Shown here: one piece after another, positions 1 through 8,889 of the stretch | How the letters are laid out: every line of letters starts with the position of its first letter | How positions within the stretch are numbered: the first letter of the stretch is position 1 | Source: an uncultured Clostridia bacterium | GTDB taxonomy: Bacteria > Bacillota > Clostridia > Saccharofermentanales > DTU023 | Length of the DNA: 31,357 nt | Direction: 5' to 3' | Assembly: GCA_937922005.1 (NCBI GenBank) | Contig: CAKZWV010000007.1 | Coordinates: 1 to 31,357, forward strand | Position numbers and translations under genes: made by a program | Notes under the pieces: model-generated | Databases searched by the model: none | Told to the model about the DNA's origin: nothing | Seen by the model: the letters and a program-made list of their open reading frames with translations, nothing else

Positions 1-386
1 ATTGTAGAGTATAGCTGTAGATAAATTTCAATCCACGCACCCGCAAGGGGTGCGACGGCTCTTAAAAAATGAGGCCCTGGGGATGCTGGAAATTTCAATC
101 CACGCACCCGCAAGGGGTGCGACATTGCGTGACGCCATTGCCTATGACGAGTTCAGCATTTCAATCCACGCACCCGCAAGGGGTGCGACTTGATTAAGAG
201 TGCACTGGGGTTCCATTACGAGATTTCAATCCACGCACCCGCAAGGGGTGCGACATATGCCCTGGCATCTGATTTAGGCGTTAGCTGTGATTTCAATCCA
301 CGCACCCGCAAGGGGTGCGACTGGGCCGACTCGAACGAGATCAATGATATTCTCATTTCAATCCACGCACCCGCAAGGGGTGCGAC
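1..386 (-). CRISPR. Subtype I-C CRISPR array (6 repeats visible, continues left)
   Basis: Six identical 32-bp repeats lie at 25-56, 92-123, 158-189, 223-254, 290-321 and 355-386. They enclose five spacers of 33-35 bp, and bases 1-24 are the visible part of a sixth spacer. On the minus strand the repeat begins GTCGCACCCC and ends GGATTGAAAT, the classic I-C form, with a 7-bp stem CGCACCC/GGGTGCG. The cas genes and leader lie at higher coordinates, so the array is read leftward and 355-386 is the leader-proximal repeat. No repeat is degenerate, so the trailer end has not been reached. Spacer targets cannot be determined without a search. Confidence 0.98.
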
Positions 387-393
387 CGCATTT

Positions 394-413
394 CCTGGGG
401 CTTTATCCCCAGG
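394..413 (-). promoter_or_regulatory. Inverted repeat at the leader-repeat junction
   Basis: A perfect 7-bp inverted repeat, CCTGGGG then 6 bp then CCCCAGG, ends 7 bp from the first CRISPR repeat. In the transcript it would form a hairpin at the very 5' end of the pre-crRNA. It could also be a leader-anchoring site for spacer acquisition. The structure is visible; the role is inferred. Confidence 0.5.
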
Positions 414-424
414 CATGCAACGAA

Positions 425-453
425 ACTATAGCACTTTTTAAGCGCTTTGTCTC
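425..453 (-). promoter_or_regulatory. Probable pre-crRNA promoter in the leader
   Basis: Read on the minus strand, GAGACA (448-453) is followed after exactly 17 bp by TATAGT (425-430). The -10 hexamer matches 5 of 6 consensus bases and the -35 matches 4 of 6. Transcription would start near 418, about 30 bp before the first repeat, and run into the array. Confidence 0.6.
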
Positions 454-581
454 ATTTTTATCTCATATTTATGAGGTCGATCCAGGACTTTCCTGTCCGG
501 CCATACCTCTCATAGAGTTTTAACTAGTCACAACCAATAGAACTTTTCAACAAAGTCTATCTCGTTGATATCACATTTCTT

Positions 582-875
582 TTAGAGTAGCAAAAGATCT
601 GTCTCCGGGTTGTAAGTCTCATTTTTGCCAAGCGTTTCAACTCGCCCTTCCCAGTTTTTTCCCAAATTGTAGATTCGGATGGAATCCATTTCAGGATCAA
701 TGATTGCTTTGAGCTTGTCTTTGATTTGTACTAAATCACTCGGATATATGTTCAGCTCAAAGACAGAGTTCTGGACACGTTGACCGTAATCAACACATAC
801 CTTTGCTACCTGGCTTAGGCGTCTTCGTCCTGCTGCGGTAGTGGTAGATACATCATATGTAATTAAGACTTGCAT
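582..875 (-). CDS. cas2: CRISPR-associated endoribonuclease/integrase subunit Cas2
   Basis: 97 residues, the usual Cas2 length. The N-terminus MQVLITYDVST is the first ferredoxin-like strand with the conserved Asp, and GRRRLSQVAKVCVDYG followed by QNSVFE is typical of I-C Cas2. Cas2 dimers bridge two Cas1 dimers in the spacer-integration complex. The gene follows cas1 immediately (start at 875, cas1 stop at 876), so the two are translationally coupled. It is the last cas gene before the leader. No truncation is seen. Confidence 0.97.
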   Translation of the reverse strand: MQVLITYDVSTTTAAGRRRLSQVAKVCVDYGQRVQNSVFELNIYPSDLVQIKDKLKAIIDPEMDSIRIYNLGKNWEGRVETLGKNETYNPETDLLLL

Positions 876-1907
876 TTAGCCCTCCATCATAAACGGAGGA
901 TATGCAGGAATGTCACCCCTAATGTAGGAGTTGAGAAGTTTAGCCTGGACATGTGGTAATAGTCCTAGTTTAATTTTCTCTCCTAAAAATGGGTGACGGA
1001 TTTCTTCCTGTTGCCTCTTATTCCAATGGGTTAGGACGGTATCTCGCCCCTTATCCGTTAGGAGGCAAGCTCCGTTCTCTTTTACTTCAAAATCATTTTT
1101 TCCTATGCGTCCTAGGTTTACCAGGGAAAGACAAAACCTATCTACCAGAAAGGCTCTCATTTCCTCAATGATGTCTAGAGCCATGCTAACTCTTCCAGGG
1201 CGGTCTGTATGGAAAAAACCTGCATAGGAATCTATGCCAATGCCTTCTAAAGCCGCCGAAATGTCGTTGGTAAGCATTGCATACATAAACGACAACAAAG
1301 CGTTAAAGCGATCTCTTGGTGGCCGTTTACTTCTTTCGACAAAGTAAAAATCATCGCGATTCTTTAGGATTAGCTCATCCAAAGCGGAAAAGTATTTTTG
1401 AGCAATTACCCCTTCGCAGCCACGGACACTATCCTTATTAGGGGCAGCTTTCGTTTGTAGCATGAGGTCTTTGATAGAGTCGATAACTTCATCCATCTTT
1501 TTCGTATCTACTTGGTCCTTATGGTCCAACTTCCCTCGGATCAAAATTTTCCTAGAGTTATAAGCCTTGGCGTAAATGATGCTTTTGACAAAACCGAGGG
1601 ACTCTTCGGAGTCAGCAAGTTGATACTGCCTTTTTCGGGAATATATGTTGCCATATGAGGCCCCTATCACCCTACCGCAAAAGCGTCCATAGGGAGTAAA
1701 AAAACTGATGGCCACATGTTCTTCCATGCACATTTTCATGAGCTCAGGACTGACGCCCATATAGTTAAAACATACAATTTGCTTAAGTATATGTATTGGA
1801 TACCGGGCAACACTCTTTCCGTCGAGGGTTACTACCACATTTAGCCCCTCCTTTCTTAGGTAATAATCCTCTTTGGTAACATACAGGGTATTCAGTAATT
1901 TGATCAT
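876..1907 (-). CDS. cas1: CRISPR integrase Cas1 (type I-C)
   Basis: 343 residues, full length. The expected metal-binding residues are present: Glu165 in the EGVIAQKYF segment, His233 in FFHTDRPGR, and Asp245/Glu248 in MALDIIEEMRAF. Cas1 catalyses integration of new spacers at the leader end, together with Cas2 and, in I-C systems, Cas4. The start ATG overlaps the stop of cas4 by 4 bp (1904-1907), showing coupled translation. The gene looks intact. Confidence 0.97.
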   Translation of the reverse strand: MIKLLNTLYVTKEDYYLRKEGLNVVVTLDGKSVARYPIHILKQIVCFNYMGVSPELMKMCMEEHVAISFFTPYGRFCGRVIGASYGNIYSRKRQYQLADSEESLGFVKSIIYAKAYNSRKILIRGKLDHKDQVDTKKMDEVIDSIKDLMLQTKAAPNKDSVRGCEGVIAQKYFSALDELILKNRDDFYFVERSKRPPRDRFNALLSFMYAMLTNDISAALEGIGIDSYAGFFHTDRPGRVSMALDIIEEMRAFLVDRFCLSLVNLGRIGKNDFEVKENGACLLTDKGRDTVLTHWNKRQQEEIRHPFLGEKIKLGLLPHVQAKLLNSYIRGDIPAYPPFMMEG

Positions 1908-2614
1908 AGTTCAGCCCCATAAATATAATGCTCTATGCTCTTGTTGCCTTGTGTCAGTTTAGGCTGGCACTCGTCAAACAAGGAACACCTCCGACAATGG
2001 GGAAGAAACTCTGGCTTAGGGATATATTGTTGGCGATAACATGCGTGCATTTGCTTGGCGGTTTCTATGGTTAAAGCTCTTAGTTCGTCCGAAAACTCTA
2101 CTTTTTCCCTACTATCTGTCTCATGGTGATAGAGATAACCATGAGACAGATGCGTTTGAAAGTCCTCTTCCAAGCATATACCCTGTGCCATTAGTTGCAC
2201 ACGCTCTGCGTTGTGATCGTGTTTCTTCCCTCGCTTATATTCGACTATAACTACCTGCCACTTGCCATCCCTACCTATCAATCTCACCCCGTTTTCTGCT
2301 TGGTGAAACTCTACTAGGTCAAGAATTCCCGTAAGTCCTAATAGCTTAGAACTTATGGGCATAGCTCTAGAAATCAATAGGTTTTTTCGTTTCTCCTTCA
2401 AAAAAGGTTGATCGACAATCTTGTGGACTATTTGTCCTTCTGCGGTTAAGATATTTTCTTGCCAAGCCTGGGCGACATGAATTAAAGCCCACTGGCGTTG
2501 ACAAAAAAGAAAATGCTGAATTCCGCTGAGCAATAGGTAATTATCGTTATCGTTCTCAGGATCGTTAGCTCCAGAATTGGTTTCGGTCTCTATGTCTTTC
2601 CCTTCCTTACTCAC
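1904..2614 (-). CDS. cas4: CRISPR-associated exonuclease Cas4
   Basis: 236 residues of the RecB-like nuclease fold. An N-terminal Cys occurs in FLFCQRQWAL, the motif VIVEYKRGK supplies the QxxxY/ExK-type nuclease core, and a C-terminal cluster CRRCSLFDEC gives the remaining Fe-S cysteines. In I-C systems Cas4 trims prespacers and selects PAM and orientation with Cas1-Cas2. It overlaps cas7 upstream by 8 bp and cas1 downstream by 4 bp. The stretch after the start (about residues 5-25) is acidic and Asn-rich, which looks like a poorly conserved N-terminal extension. Confidence 0.95.
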   Translation of the reverse strand: MSKEGKDIETETNSGANDPENDNDNYLLLSGIQHFLFCQRQWALIHVAQAWQENILTAEGQIVHKIVDQPFLKEKRKNLLISRAMPISSKLLGLTGILDLVEFHQAENGVRLIGRDGKWQVVIVEYKRGKKHDHNAERVQLMAQGICLEEDFQTHLSHGYLYHHETDSREKVEFSDELRALTIETAKQMHACYRQQYIPKPEFLPHCRRCSLFDECQPKLTQGNKSIEHYIYGAEL

Positions 2615-3458
2615 CCTGCAAATGCTCCAGCGTTAGGCCCTTATCTTCGTATTCTTTCAGCTTTTCAGGATTTAAGCGAATGTGGTAGTCTTCATATTTG
2701 AGGTGCCCTTGCTGATCGTATGGAATATCATATTCTAACAAATCTTTAATTTTGCCACTAGAGACATCTCCCGCTTTTGAGGAGTGAGTAAACCAAAATA
2801 AGTCTTTCACTTGCATGGATCCGTCAGGTCGGGCGGAGGAAGCATCGTTGACAAATAAGGTTTGAAGACATTGTTTGATAATAGCAACATCATCTTCATT
2901 TAACCCGGTTTTTTCAGCAAAATATGAATTAATACTTCCGTTAACTACATAAATCCCATAATCAACATAGTGTTTGGTCCCCATGGTATCACTGCTACGA
3001 ACAGCTCCTGATGAGGCTTTTACACCATTGACACTTTTCGTAATTTGCATCGAAATGGGGTTGATCACATCAAGTGATTTGGCCATGGATATTGTTACAG
3101 GGCCCCGAATCGCTAGAGAATATTGTTTCTTAGTAAATACTTGCCCAAAACTTCTAACATCCAACCAAGTCCGATTAGCTAGTTCTTCAACATTGGTATC
3201 TTTTACTTTTTCTAGCAACTTTTCAAACCGATCGGTTAACGAATCACAGCCATCATCACATCTTTCTTGTGATTGGACAAATATTTTGGCACCCAGATCT
3301 TGCATTCGATTGCGAATTTTACGTTTGATGCAAACGTCGCTGATTTCGCCATAGCCCTTGCTATCCATCCTGGGCATATTGCCATTGAGGGGATCGCCAT
3401 TCGGATTAGCTCCGGATACTTCGATTGTAAAAACAAAGTCAATTTTATGATTAATCAT
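2607..3458 (-). CDS. cas7: Cascade backbone protein Cas7 (Csd2, type I-C)
   Basis: The start chosen is ATG at 3458, giving 283 residues, the normal Csd2 length. GATGAGGA sits about 8 bp upstream of it, and it lies 4 bp after the cas8c stop. Longer in-frame starts (3473, 3530) would add a basic tail overlapping cas8c. The N-terminus contains the signature GANPNGDPLNGNMPR, and the conserved GAVRSSD and DASSARPDG segments follow. Cas7 subunits polymerise along the crRNA spacer to form the Cascade backbone. It overlaps cas4 by 8 bp. Confidence 0.96.
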   Translation of the reverse strand: MINHKIDFVFTIEVSGANPNGDPLNGNMPRMDSKGYGEISDVCIKRKIRNRMQDLGAKIFVQSQERCDDGCDSLTDRFEKLLEKVKDTNVEELANRTWLDVRSFGQVFTKKQYSLAIRGPVTISMAKSLDVINPISMQITKSVNGVKASSGAVRSSDTMGTKHYVDYGIYVVNGSINSYFAEKTGLNEDDVAIIKQCLQTLFVNDASSARPDGSMQVKDLFWFTHSSKAGDVSSGKIKDLLEYDIPYDQQGHLKYEDYHIRLNPEKLKEYEDKGLTLEHLQGE

Positions 3459-3462
3459 ATGC

Positions 3463-5469
3463 TTAGTCCTCATCACTTTCTGTTGTAGATTTTTTGGTAA
3501 AGTGTTCTTTCTTTTGCGCTTCATAGCCAAAGATGAAACTTGGCCCTAATGGCTTGTTAGCAGAAGGGCCCTCCATAGGATAGTGATCCCCTATCAAGTT
3601 GGTCACTTCTGAAATTTCTTTTTTGATCTTGATCAGGATCCCTCTTTTTTTATTGTCGGCCATCATTTTTTTCTCGTAGGGTAATAAGAGAAGGCGCAAT
3701 CTCATATTTGTGCTTTCTGGGCGGTTTACGAAAGTCGTCCAGAGGTTTTCTGCATTGGTGAGTCGGGTTGTATCTTGGTCAAATGTTGCCCGTTCCAACA
3801 CTTCATACAAGCCCAGTAGGCGGCCATACAAGTATGACCGGTCATAGTTCGTCCGATCTAACATATCACTTTTTGCTCCTTCCTGATCTTTTAGGACTGC
3901 TAAAGCGCACTCCACGATCCAATTCCATGTATTGGTATATTTCAACCGAAGCCTAATGTTAGTAGATAAGGCTTGGGTAATATTTCGAGGCATTTTTCTT
4001 CCGGCGAGGATAGCTGTAACTAGGTTAGTATACTGCTTGCTATAGTGTTTCCTGGAACTAACTTCTAGCCGGTTATAGCCTTTCTTCTTAGCATCCGGCA
4101 CTTCAATACCGTAAGCAGCATTGATTAGCTGTGGGATGCTAGGCGTATAATACTCTCTCGGTTTATCTTTACGCTTTACGGGCCAGCCATAACTTTGTGA
4201 CCATTGCAGGAGTCGTTCTTTCAGTTGGGAGACGCCCACAGAGGTGAAATAGTTTAGAGAAACCCGAGAACTGCTATCATCTGGTTTATCTAGGATGGCA
4301 ACATAGTATTGAGCTGTGTCTGCAAAATGTATGGTACCACTAGTTAAAGACTTTAGAATTTGATTAGAGATCGGATCGCCTAAAAGTGCCGTTGGAGTAT
4401 TTGCAAACAACAGATTACTTTGTGCTCGATTAAAAATGTCATAAGCATCTGCATCGTTTTCATCATTGGAGATTGGTATAGAGATCCCCTTAGACAAATC
4501 CATTCCAGAGTTATTTTGGATATCATCGGAAAACCAACTAATCGCATAGGCGTAAGAGTCTAGCTTCCGCGAAGTGTTGGGGCCTTCCAAGAGGGCTTTT
4601 GCCATTTGAAAAATCTTCTGGCTGGTAATCTTTCCGATGCTCACAGTTTCCTCTGGTCTGGAAAAACGACCCAAATAATTTACCTCGCTACAGGTGATTT
4701 GGGATATCATTTTGGCGATTCCTATGATGCCACGATGCTTAAGGCAAAGATAATCGTTCTTTCCACTGATGTTACATTGGATTTCAATAGCCTTGTCATC
4801 CTGAGCAAAGCAAGCTTCTACGTACTGGATATATCGCTGCTGCAAATCGGAATTCTCTGAGACACTGATATTACGCAAACCATCATAGTCTTCAATTTTA
4901 TAGGTTAAGAAAATCTTCGCTAAATCTACAGAAACATCCTTAGGCTTCGTTCCTGATGTATCTATATAGGATACTTTCATGCCTTCAAGGATGGTATGAT
5001 CCCCGAATAGCTTTTGTAGGATGTCACTATAGGAAGTGGGCTGAGTGATAAAGTTATAAAAGATTCGGACAAAATCAATATCCTCGTAGGCTAACCAATC
5101 TTCTAGCTGTTGAAGATAAGCCATAGAATGCTTGCTTCCATCGGGAATGACATACTGGAAGGTATCACACAAAGGATGAGGAGCAACACCACTTGACCGT
5201 GCCACTGAATCCTCCGTCATAGGGTAGACAAGCAGGGTATTCTGTGGCAGGAATTCTGCTTTGACAAGATTACTGTCTCGATCGAGGGTAAGCTCTACAA
5301 TGTTTTTCCCATTGGATCGCAGAGAATTGTGAAAAATGGGCAGGATATAATTTTGACGATATGAAATCTTCTTGTCCTTGTCCTGAGGATTGAGTTGGGT
5401 GGGATCCGCTACCAGACCGTGGTCTAACGCATACTGGTAACTATCATATAGGGCCTTGAAAAAACTCAT
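3463..5469 (-). CDS. cas8c: Cascade large subunit Cas8c (Csd1)
   Basis: 668 residues, at the long end for Csd1. It begins MSFFKALYDSYQYAL, a recognisable Cas8c start, and contains ISWFSDDIQNNSG and the C-terminal helical region with LLGLYEVLERAT typical of the family. Cas8c recognises the PAM and is needed to recruit Cas3; in I-C the C-terminal part can also be made separately as a small Cas11c subunit from an internal start. The start overlaps the cas5c stop by 4 bp (5466-5469). No frameshift is seen. Confidence 0.95.
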   Translation of the reverse strand: MSFFKALYDSYQYALDHGLVADPTQLNPQDKDKKISYRQNYILPIFHNSLRSNGKNIVELTLDRDSNLVKAEFLPQNTLLVYPMTEDSVARSSGVAPHPLCDTFQYVIPDGSKHSMAYLQQLEDWLAYEDIDFVRIFYNFITQPTSYSDILQKLFGDHTILEGMKVSYIDTSGTKPKDVSVDLAKIFLTYKIEDYDGLRNISVSENSDLQQRYIQYVEACFAQDDKAIEIQCNISGKNDYLCLKHRGIIGIAKMISQITCSEVNYLGRFSRPEETVSIGKITSQKIFQMAKALLEGPNTSRKLDSYAYAISWFSDDIQNNSGMDLSKGISIPISNDENDADAYDIFNRAQSNLLFANTPTALLGDPISNQILKSLTSGTIHFADTAQYYVAILDKPDDSSSRVSLNYFTSVGVSQLKERLLQWSQSYGWPVKRKDKPREYYTPSIPQLINAAYGIEVPDAKKKGYNRLEVSSRKHYSKQYTNLVTAILAGRKMPRNITQALSTNIRLRLKYTNTWNWIVECALAVLKDQEGAKSDMLDRTNYDRSYLYGRLLGLYEVLERATFDQDTTRLTNAENLWTTFVNRPESTNMRLRLLLLPYEKKMMADNKKRGILIKIKKEISEVTNLIGDHYPMEGPSANKPLGPSFIFGYEAQKKEHFTKKSTTESDED

Positions 5470-6188
5470 AGCTTTAACCCTCCTATATCGTCTGCTAACT
5501 CCTCCTCCACCGTTTTAGTTAATACCGGTTCCCGGAAGATATAATTACCTACTTCATTGATGATAGGGCAGTCCTCCGGCTTAGGATATACGATACGTCC
5601 GTGCTGCATATGGATCGGAGCATAGGCAGCACGTAAGAGCTCTCCAGATTTTTGCGGATAGAGAAAACCAACAAACATGATACCAAAGCCTATATTGGTA
5701 TTATCGTAGTAACCTGGATCTTGCTCGTAGTCTGACGCTGTCAGTTCTTCAATATAGCCCATGCACTCGCTAACGCCAAGGAAGATAGGCCGTCGACCTC
5801 CCCTTTTTAGGGATCTCTCAGTAATCTCCTCGTGCTTTCTCATATTGCGGTCTTTTGCCAGGTCCTCTCGTCCCAAGTTCCATTCAAAGTGATATTTTAC
5901 GTAGTAGCACACGTCAGCCAGATAGGTGTAGGAACTTAGGTCCGGCTTATAATCGCTCTTAAGTAGTCGAATACCCTGGGATTCTGTCTCAATCGGCTTC
6001 ATTATTCGGATTTCCTCTACAACATTCTGGAAAGTCGGCTTGTAATAATTAGAGTCTAGTATGCCCCGGAGCATTTCCCGGGTTGGGACTGGGTAAGAGT
6101 ATTTTTCGCCTCCACTCTTCGTTTCAGGCATTGTGATCAAGGCCCGATCTCCAAAAATTTTGGCGTAAAACGTTTTGGATTTTTCCAT
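5466..6188 (-). CDS. cas5: crRNA-processing endoribonuclease Cas5c (Cas5d)
   Basis: 240 residues, typical length. In subtype I-C, which lacks Cas6, this protein cuts the pre-crRNA. The catalytic residues known from Cas5c proteins have counterparts here: Tyr48 or Tyr49 in DSNYYKP, and Lys118-His119 in NMRKHEE. The N-terminal RAMP fold and the segment KRGGRRPIFLGVSEC are also typical. The ATG follows AGGGAGGT by 5 bp. The gene is first after a 148-bp gap from cas3 and probably has its own promoter (6226-6254). Confidence 0.96.
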   Translation of the reverse strand: MEKSKTFYAKIFGDRALITMPETKSGGEKYSYPVPTREMLRGILDSNYYKPTFQNVVEEIRIMKPIETESQGIRLLKSDYKPDLSSYTYLADVCYYVKYHFEWNLGREDLAKDRNMRKHEEITERSLKRGGRRPIFLGVSECMGYIEELTASDYEQDPGYYDNTNIGFGIMFVGFLYPQKSGELLRAAYAPIHMQHGRIVYPKPEDCPIINEVGNYIFREPVLTKTVEEELADDIGGLKL

Positions 6189-6225
6189 AAGTACCTCCCT
6201 TCTAAGTTATACCTAATTTCTAACA

Positions 6226-6254
6226 ATGGTAAAGCATAAAAAATCTTTTGTCAA
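6226..6254 (-). promoter_or_regulatory. Internal cas promoter upstream of cas5c
   Basis: Minus-strand TTGACA (6249-6254, perfect -35) is followed after 17 bp by TACCAT (6226-6231, 4 of 6 of the -10 consensus). It lies 38 bp upstream of the cas5c start and would transcribe cas5-cas8c-cas7-cas4-cas1-cas2 independently of cas3. Confidence 0.6.
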
Positions 6255-6263
6255 GAGCATCAC

Positions 6264-6282
6264 AAACATTTATTGAATGTTT
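6264..6282. promoter_or_regulatory. Palindrome upstream of the internal cas promoter
   Basis: A perfect inverted repeat, AAACATT then 5 bp then AATGTTT, ends about 10 bp upstream of the -35 element of the cas5c promoter. The position suits an operator. It is too AT-rich, and lacks a following U-run on the minus strand, to be a good terminator for cas3. Confidence 0.4.
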
Positions 6283-6336
6283 TTCCTTAGAAATGCTGAC
6301 GTATTCGGTGGACTGCAATCCAGCTTTATAATCTTC

Positions 6337-8889
6337 CTACAACATCAACACTTCCGGCTCCTCAAAGTCTACACCAAAGGTGGGCTGGTAAAACTCAGCA
6401 GGCACAATGTAGACTGTCCCCAGCAAAATATTTTCGCAATGATCCAGATTGCGTTCTGCAACGGGAACCGTATAGCGGGAGAGATGGCGCACCAGCTTGC
6501 GGATTTGGGCCAGGATGGAAAGGTCCGGTTTGCGATTAAACTGCGCTTCCAAATTTCGAATTTCGTCAACAGCTTCTTGCGTTTCGTCGCATAAGACTAC
6601 AGCAGTTTCCTGATCTTCGTCAATTAAGGAAAATTTGTCATAAGCGGTACGAAAGGCCTGTACCATACTGATTCCTAGGTGATTTGCAATTTGCGAGGTT
6701 TGTAGGGTCGGCAGAACTTGCTTTCTGACCATATCGGCAGCCTCAGGATTATCCGCTAGCAATCCAAAGATACAAGACAACTCCTTCCCCAAGTTCGCAT
6801 ATAACTTCCAGAAATAGTTTTGTGTCATTTTATCCAATTCGTATGGGGCCTTCGGGTCATCGAAAACATACCCCGCCGCATCCTTCCGCTCTTTCATTCC
6901 CTTCAGCGAGTTGATCCGTTCCACGTTTTTGTCGAGGTTAACCACATAGGTCAAGCCCTTTGCCTTCTTACCCTCTCGATTACACCGACCCATGGCCTGG
7001 ACAATAGAATCCAGTCCCGAAAGAGAGCGAATTACCAGGTCAAAATCCACATCCACCCCAGCTTCAATTAACTGAGTACTGACCACGCAAATACGGTCAC
7101 CGGCGTTTAGGCGCTCCTTGATGGTGGCAATCCGCTTCAGTCGATCCGCTGCCGTCAGATTGGTCGTCAGATAATAGAGGTCCTCGGGAGCATAGTCATT
7201 TAGCAGAAGGTCATACAACTTCCTAACCACGGATTTGGTATTCAAAATAATCAAGATCGATTGATCCCGGTGTTGCCGAACCAGGTCCTCGAGGTCCTCG
7301 ACCGTACAGCCCTCATTTATATCTCCATAGAGAGCCAGGTCCACCCGGTGGAACACTTTGGCTTCCTCCTTGGATAAGCTAATCATATTGCGATGCAGGC
7401 CGGAGGCATCGCCGTAGGCCAGCCGGTGATCGAGACTCACGAGGTCATTCGTTGGCTGAGTAGCTGTCGAAAGGACCACCGTGGCATGCATGACCACCTT
7501 GAGGAAATTAAGAGAAAGATTAATCATATACAAATAATCCACAGGTAGGGTCTGCCACTCATCGAGGATGATCACCGAGTTGATTAAAGACTTAAAGCGA
7601 GTGAGATTGGAGGATTTGCCTTTGAAAATGCTGTTGAAAAATTGAACCATAGTTGTTAAAACCACGGGACTCGTCCAATCATCCAACAAATATTTTTGTC
7701 GAACCACGGCTAAAGAATCATCTTCCTCATCCAAACGGTCCGTGCGAGTGGTAGAAAGCTCCTGGTCCTGGACAACGTTAGAATGGTGTTCGAGTACGAA
7801 CTCTTCATTCTGGAGGATTTGCTTCATTTCGCTTGCATTTTGTTCCAAGACGGAGAGGAATGATGTAACGTAGAAAAATCTTTCCTTTCCTTGGTAGCTC
7901 ATTTGGTTCATCCCGTAACGGAGCGAAAGGAGGGTCTTCCCAGCCCCGGTAGGTAAGTTGAGCTCGTAGATCCCGGGTCCGTCCTCTCGAGCCCTCGTTA
8001 AAATATCTCCAGCAATTTTACTCCGAACTTGGTCAAGGGGCGTTTGAGGCTCCCCAAAAGAGGCGTAGCGGTCACGGACCTTCTGTTCAAAATCATGGAT
8101 TACCTCTTGTAATCGTTCGGGAGCGGGGTCTATTATAAGATCTTCGTAGGAGTTGATGGTATCTTTGATGTCACAAGATTTGAGGATAGACACGAGAAGC
8201 CGACAAAGCATGGATTGATAAAAGGGAAGGGCTGGATGCGTACCACGAGCGAAAGATTTCTGGTTTGGAGAATTGGGATGCTGGGTTTCAGGTGCAGAAA
8301 AATTCGTTTCAAGCTCTTCTAGCTTATGCATAATCTTGAGATATTCGTCAAAACCGTCTAGATAGAGGTCCACCAAAGAGATTCCCTTTTGCGTCAAAAA
8401 CACATTTACGTCTTTAAAAAGAGATTCCCCATCCTGGACTTTTCCTAGGCGCTCGAAGCTCGTGTACACATATCTGTTTTCCAAATTCTGCCGCACCAAA
8501 TTATATTGGCCATGGTGCGAGAGAATCGTATAAATTAGGACGTGGGTATAAGAGTAAATGTAGGTCAAATCTGCCTGCTTGATGCGAGATTTAAGAAGGT
8601 CTCTATTACTGCCAATACTGCCAACACACAGGAATATTTGGTAGATAAAAAAGCCACCCATCGTGGAGTGGTCGACAAAGGCCTTGGTGTTGTTGAGAAT
8701 CTTCTCCTGAAAAGCTGGCTGGGCCTTGCCAACGTCGTGAAGGAGACCGATGAGATAGGACATGGCCCCCAAACCTACCTTGTCGCCGATTGCCTTGGAG
8801 GCTTCAGCAGTTTGGAGAAGGTGGGCGTAAAGACTTTGGCGTTTGCTGGGATCTTTTTGGTCAATATGAGCATAAAGCTGATCTAACAT
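6337..8889 (-). CDS. cas3: CRISPR nuclease-helicase Cas3 (type I-C)
   Basis: The start chosen is ATG at 8889 (850 residues), which has AAGGAGA 6-7 bp upstream. An in-frame ATG at 8997 would add 36 residues but has no ribosome-binding site. The HD nuclease domain is N-terminal, with His23, His51-Asp52 in LLHDVGKAQ, His74 and His125-126. The SF2 helicase follows: Walker A LPTGAGKT (312-319), motif II DEWQ (443-446), and motif VI in QAMGRCNREGK. Cas3 is recruited by Cascade and degrades the displaced strand. It is the first gene of the cas operon. Confidence 0.97.
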   Translation of the reverse strand: MLDQLYAHIDQKDPSKRQSLYAHLLQTAEASKAIGDKVGLGAMSYLIGLLHDVGKAQPAFQEKILNNTKAFVDHSTMGGFFIYQIFLCVGSIGSNRDLLKSRIKQADLTYIYSYTHVLIYTILSHHGQYNLVRQNLENRYVYTSFERLGKVQDGESLFKDVNVFLTQKGISLVDLYLDGFDEYLKIMHKLEELETNFSAPETQHPNSPNQKSFARGTHPALPFYQSMLCRLLVSILKSCDIKDTINSYEDLIIDPAPERLQEVIHDFEQKVRDRYASFGEPQTPLDQVRSKIAGDILTRAREDGPGIYELNLPTGAGKTLLSLRYGMNQMSYQGKERFFYVTSFLSVLEQNASEMKQILQNEEFVLEHHSNVVQDQELSTTRTDRLDEEDDSLAVVRQKYLLDDWTSPVVLTTMVQFFNSIFKGKSSNLTRFKSLINSVIILDEWQTLPVDYLYMINLSLNFLKVVMHATVVLSTATQPTNDLVSLDHRLAYGDASGLHRNMISLSKEEAKVFHRVDLALYGDINEGCTVEDLEDLVRQHRDQSILIILNTKSVVRKLYDLLLNDYAPEDLYYLTTNLTAADRLKRIATIKERLNAGDRICVVSTQLIEAGVDVDFDLVIRSLSGLDSIVQAMGRCNREGKKAKGLTYVVNLDKNVERINSLKGMKERKDAAGYVFDDPKAPYELDKMTQNYFWKLYANLGKELSCIFGLLADNPEAADMVRKQVLPTLQTSQIANHLGISMVQAFRTAYDKFSLIDEDQETAVVLCDETQEAVDEIRNLEAQFNRKPDLSILAQIRKLVRHLSRYTVPVAERNLDHCENILLGTVYIVPAEFYQPTFGVDFEEPEVLML

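Larger units (their letters stand above)
387..581 (-). other. CRISPR leader between cas2 and the array
   Basis: This AT-rich 195-bp non-coding stretch lies between the stop of cas2 and the first repeat, where I-C leaders sit. It contains a promoter (425-453) and an inverted repeat (394-413) close to the first repeat. Protein-like reading frames running in from the array are artefacts of translated repeats. Confidence 0.8.

Noticed and set aside
1..386. Self-targeting spacers
   Set aside because: I compared the five spacers by eye with the rest of the window and saw no match outside the array. This does not exclude targets elsewhere in the genome.
190..523. Open frames inside the array containing ISIHAPARGA or similar
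   Set aside because: These are translations of the CRISPR repeat, a well-known annotation artefact, not genes.
6264..6282. Terminator for cas3
   Set aside because: The stem is AT-rich and is not followed by a T-run on the minus strand; its place just upstream of a -35 fits an operator better.
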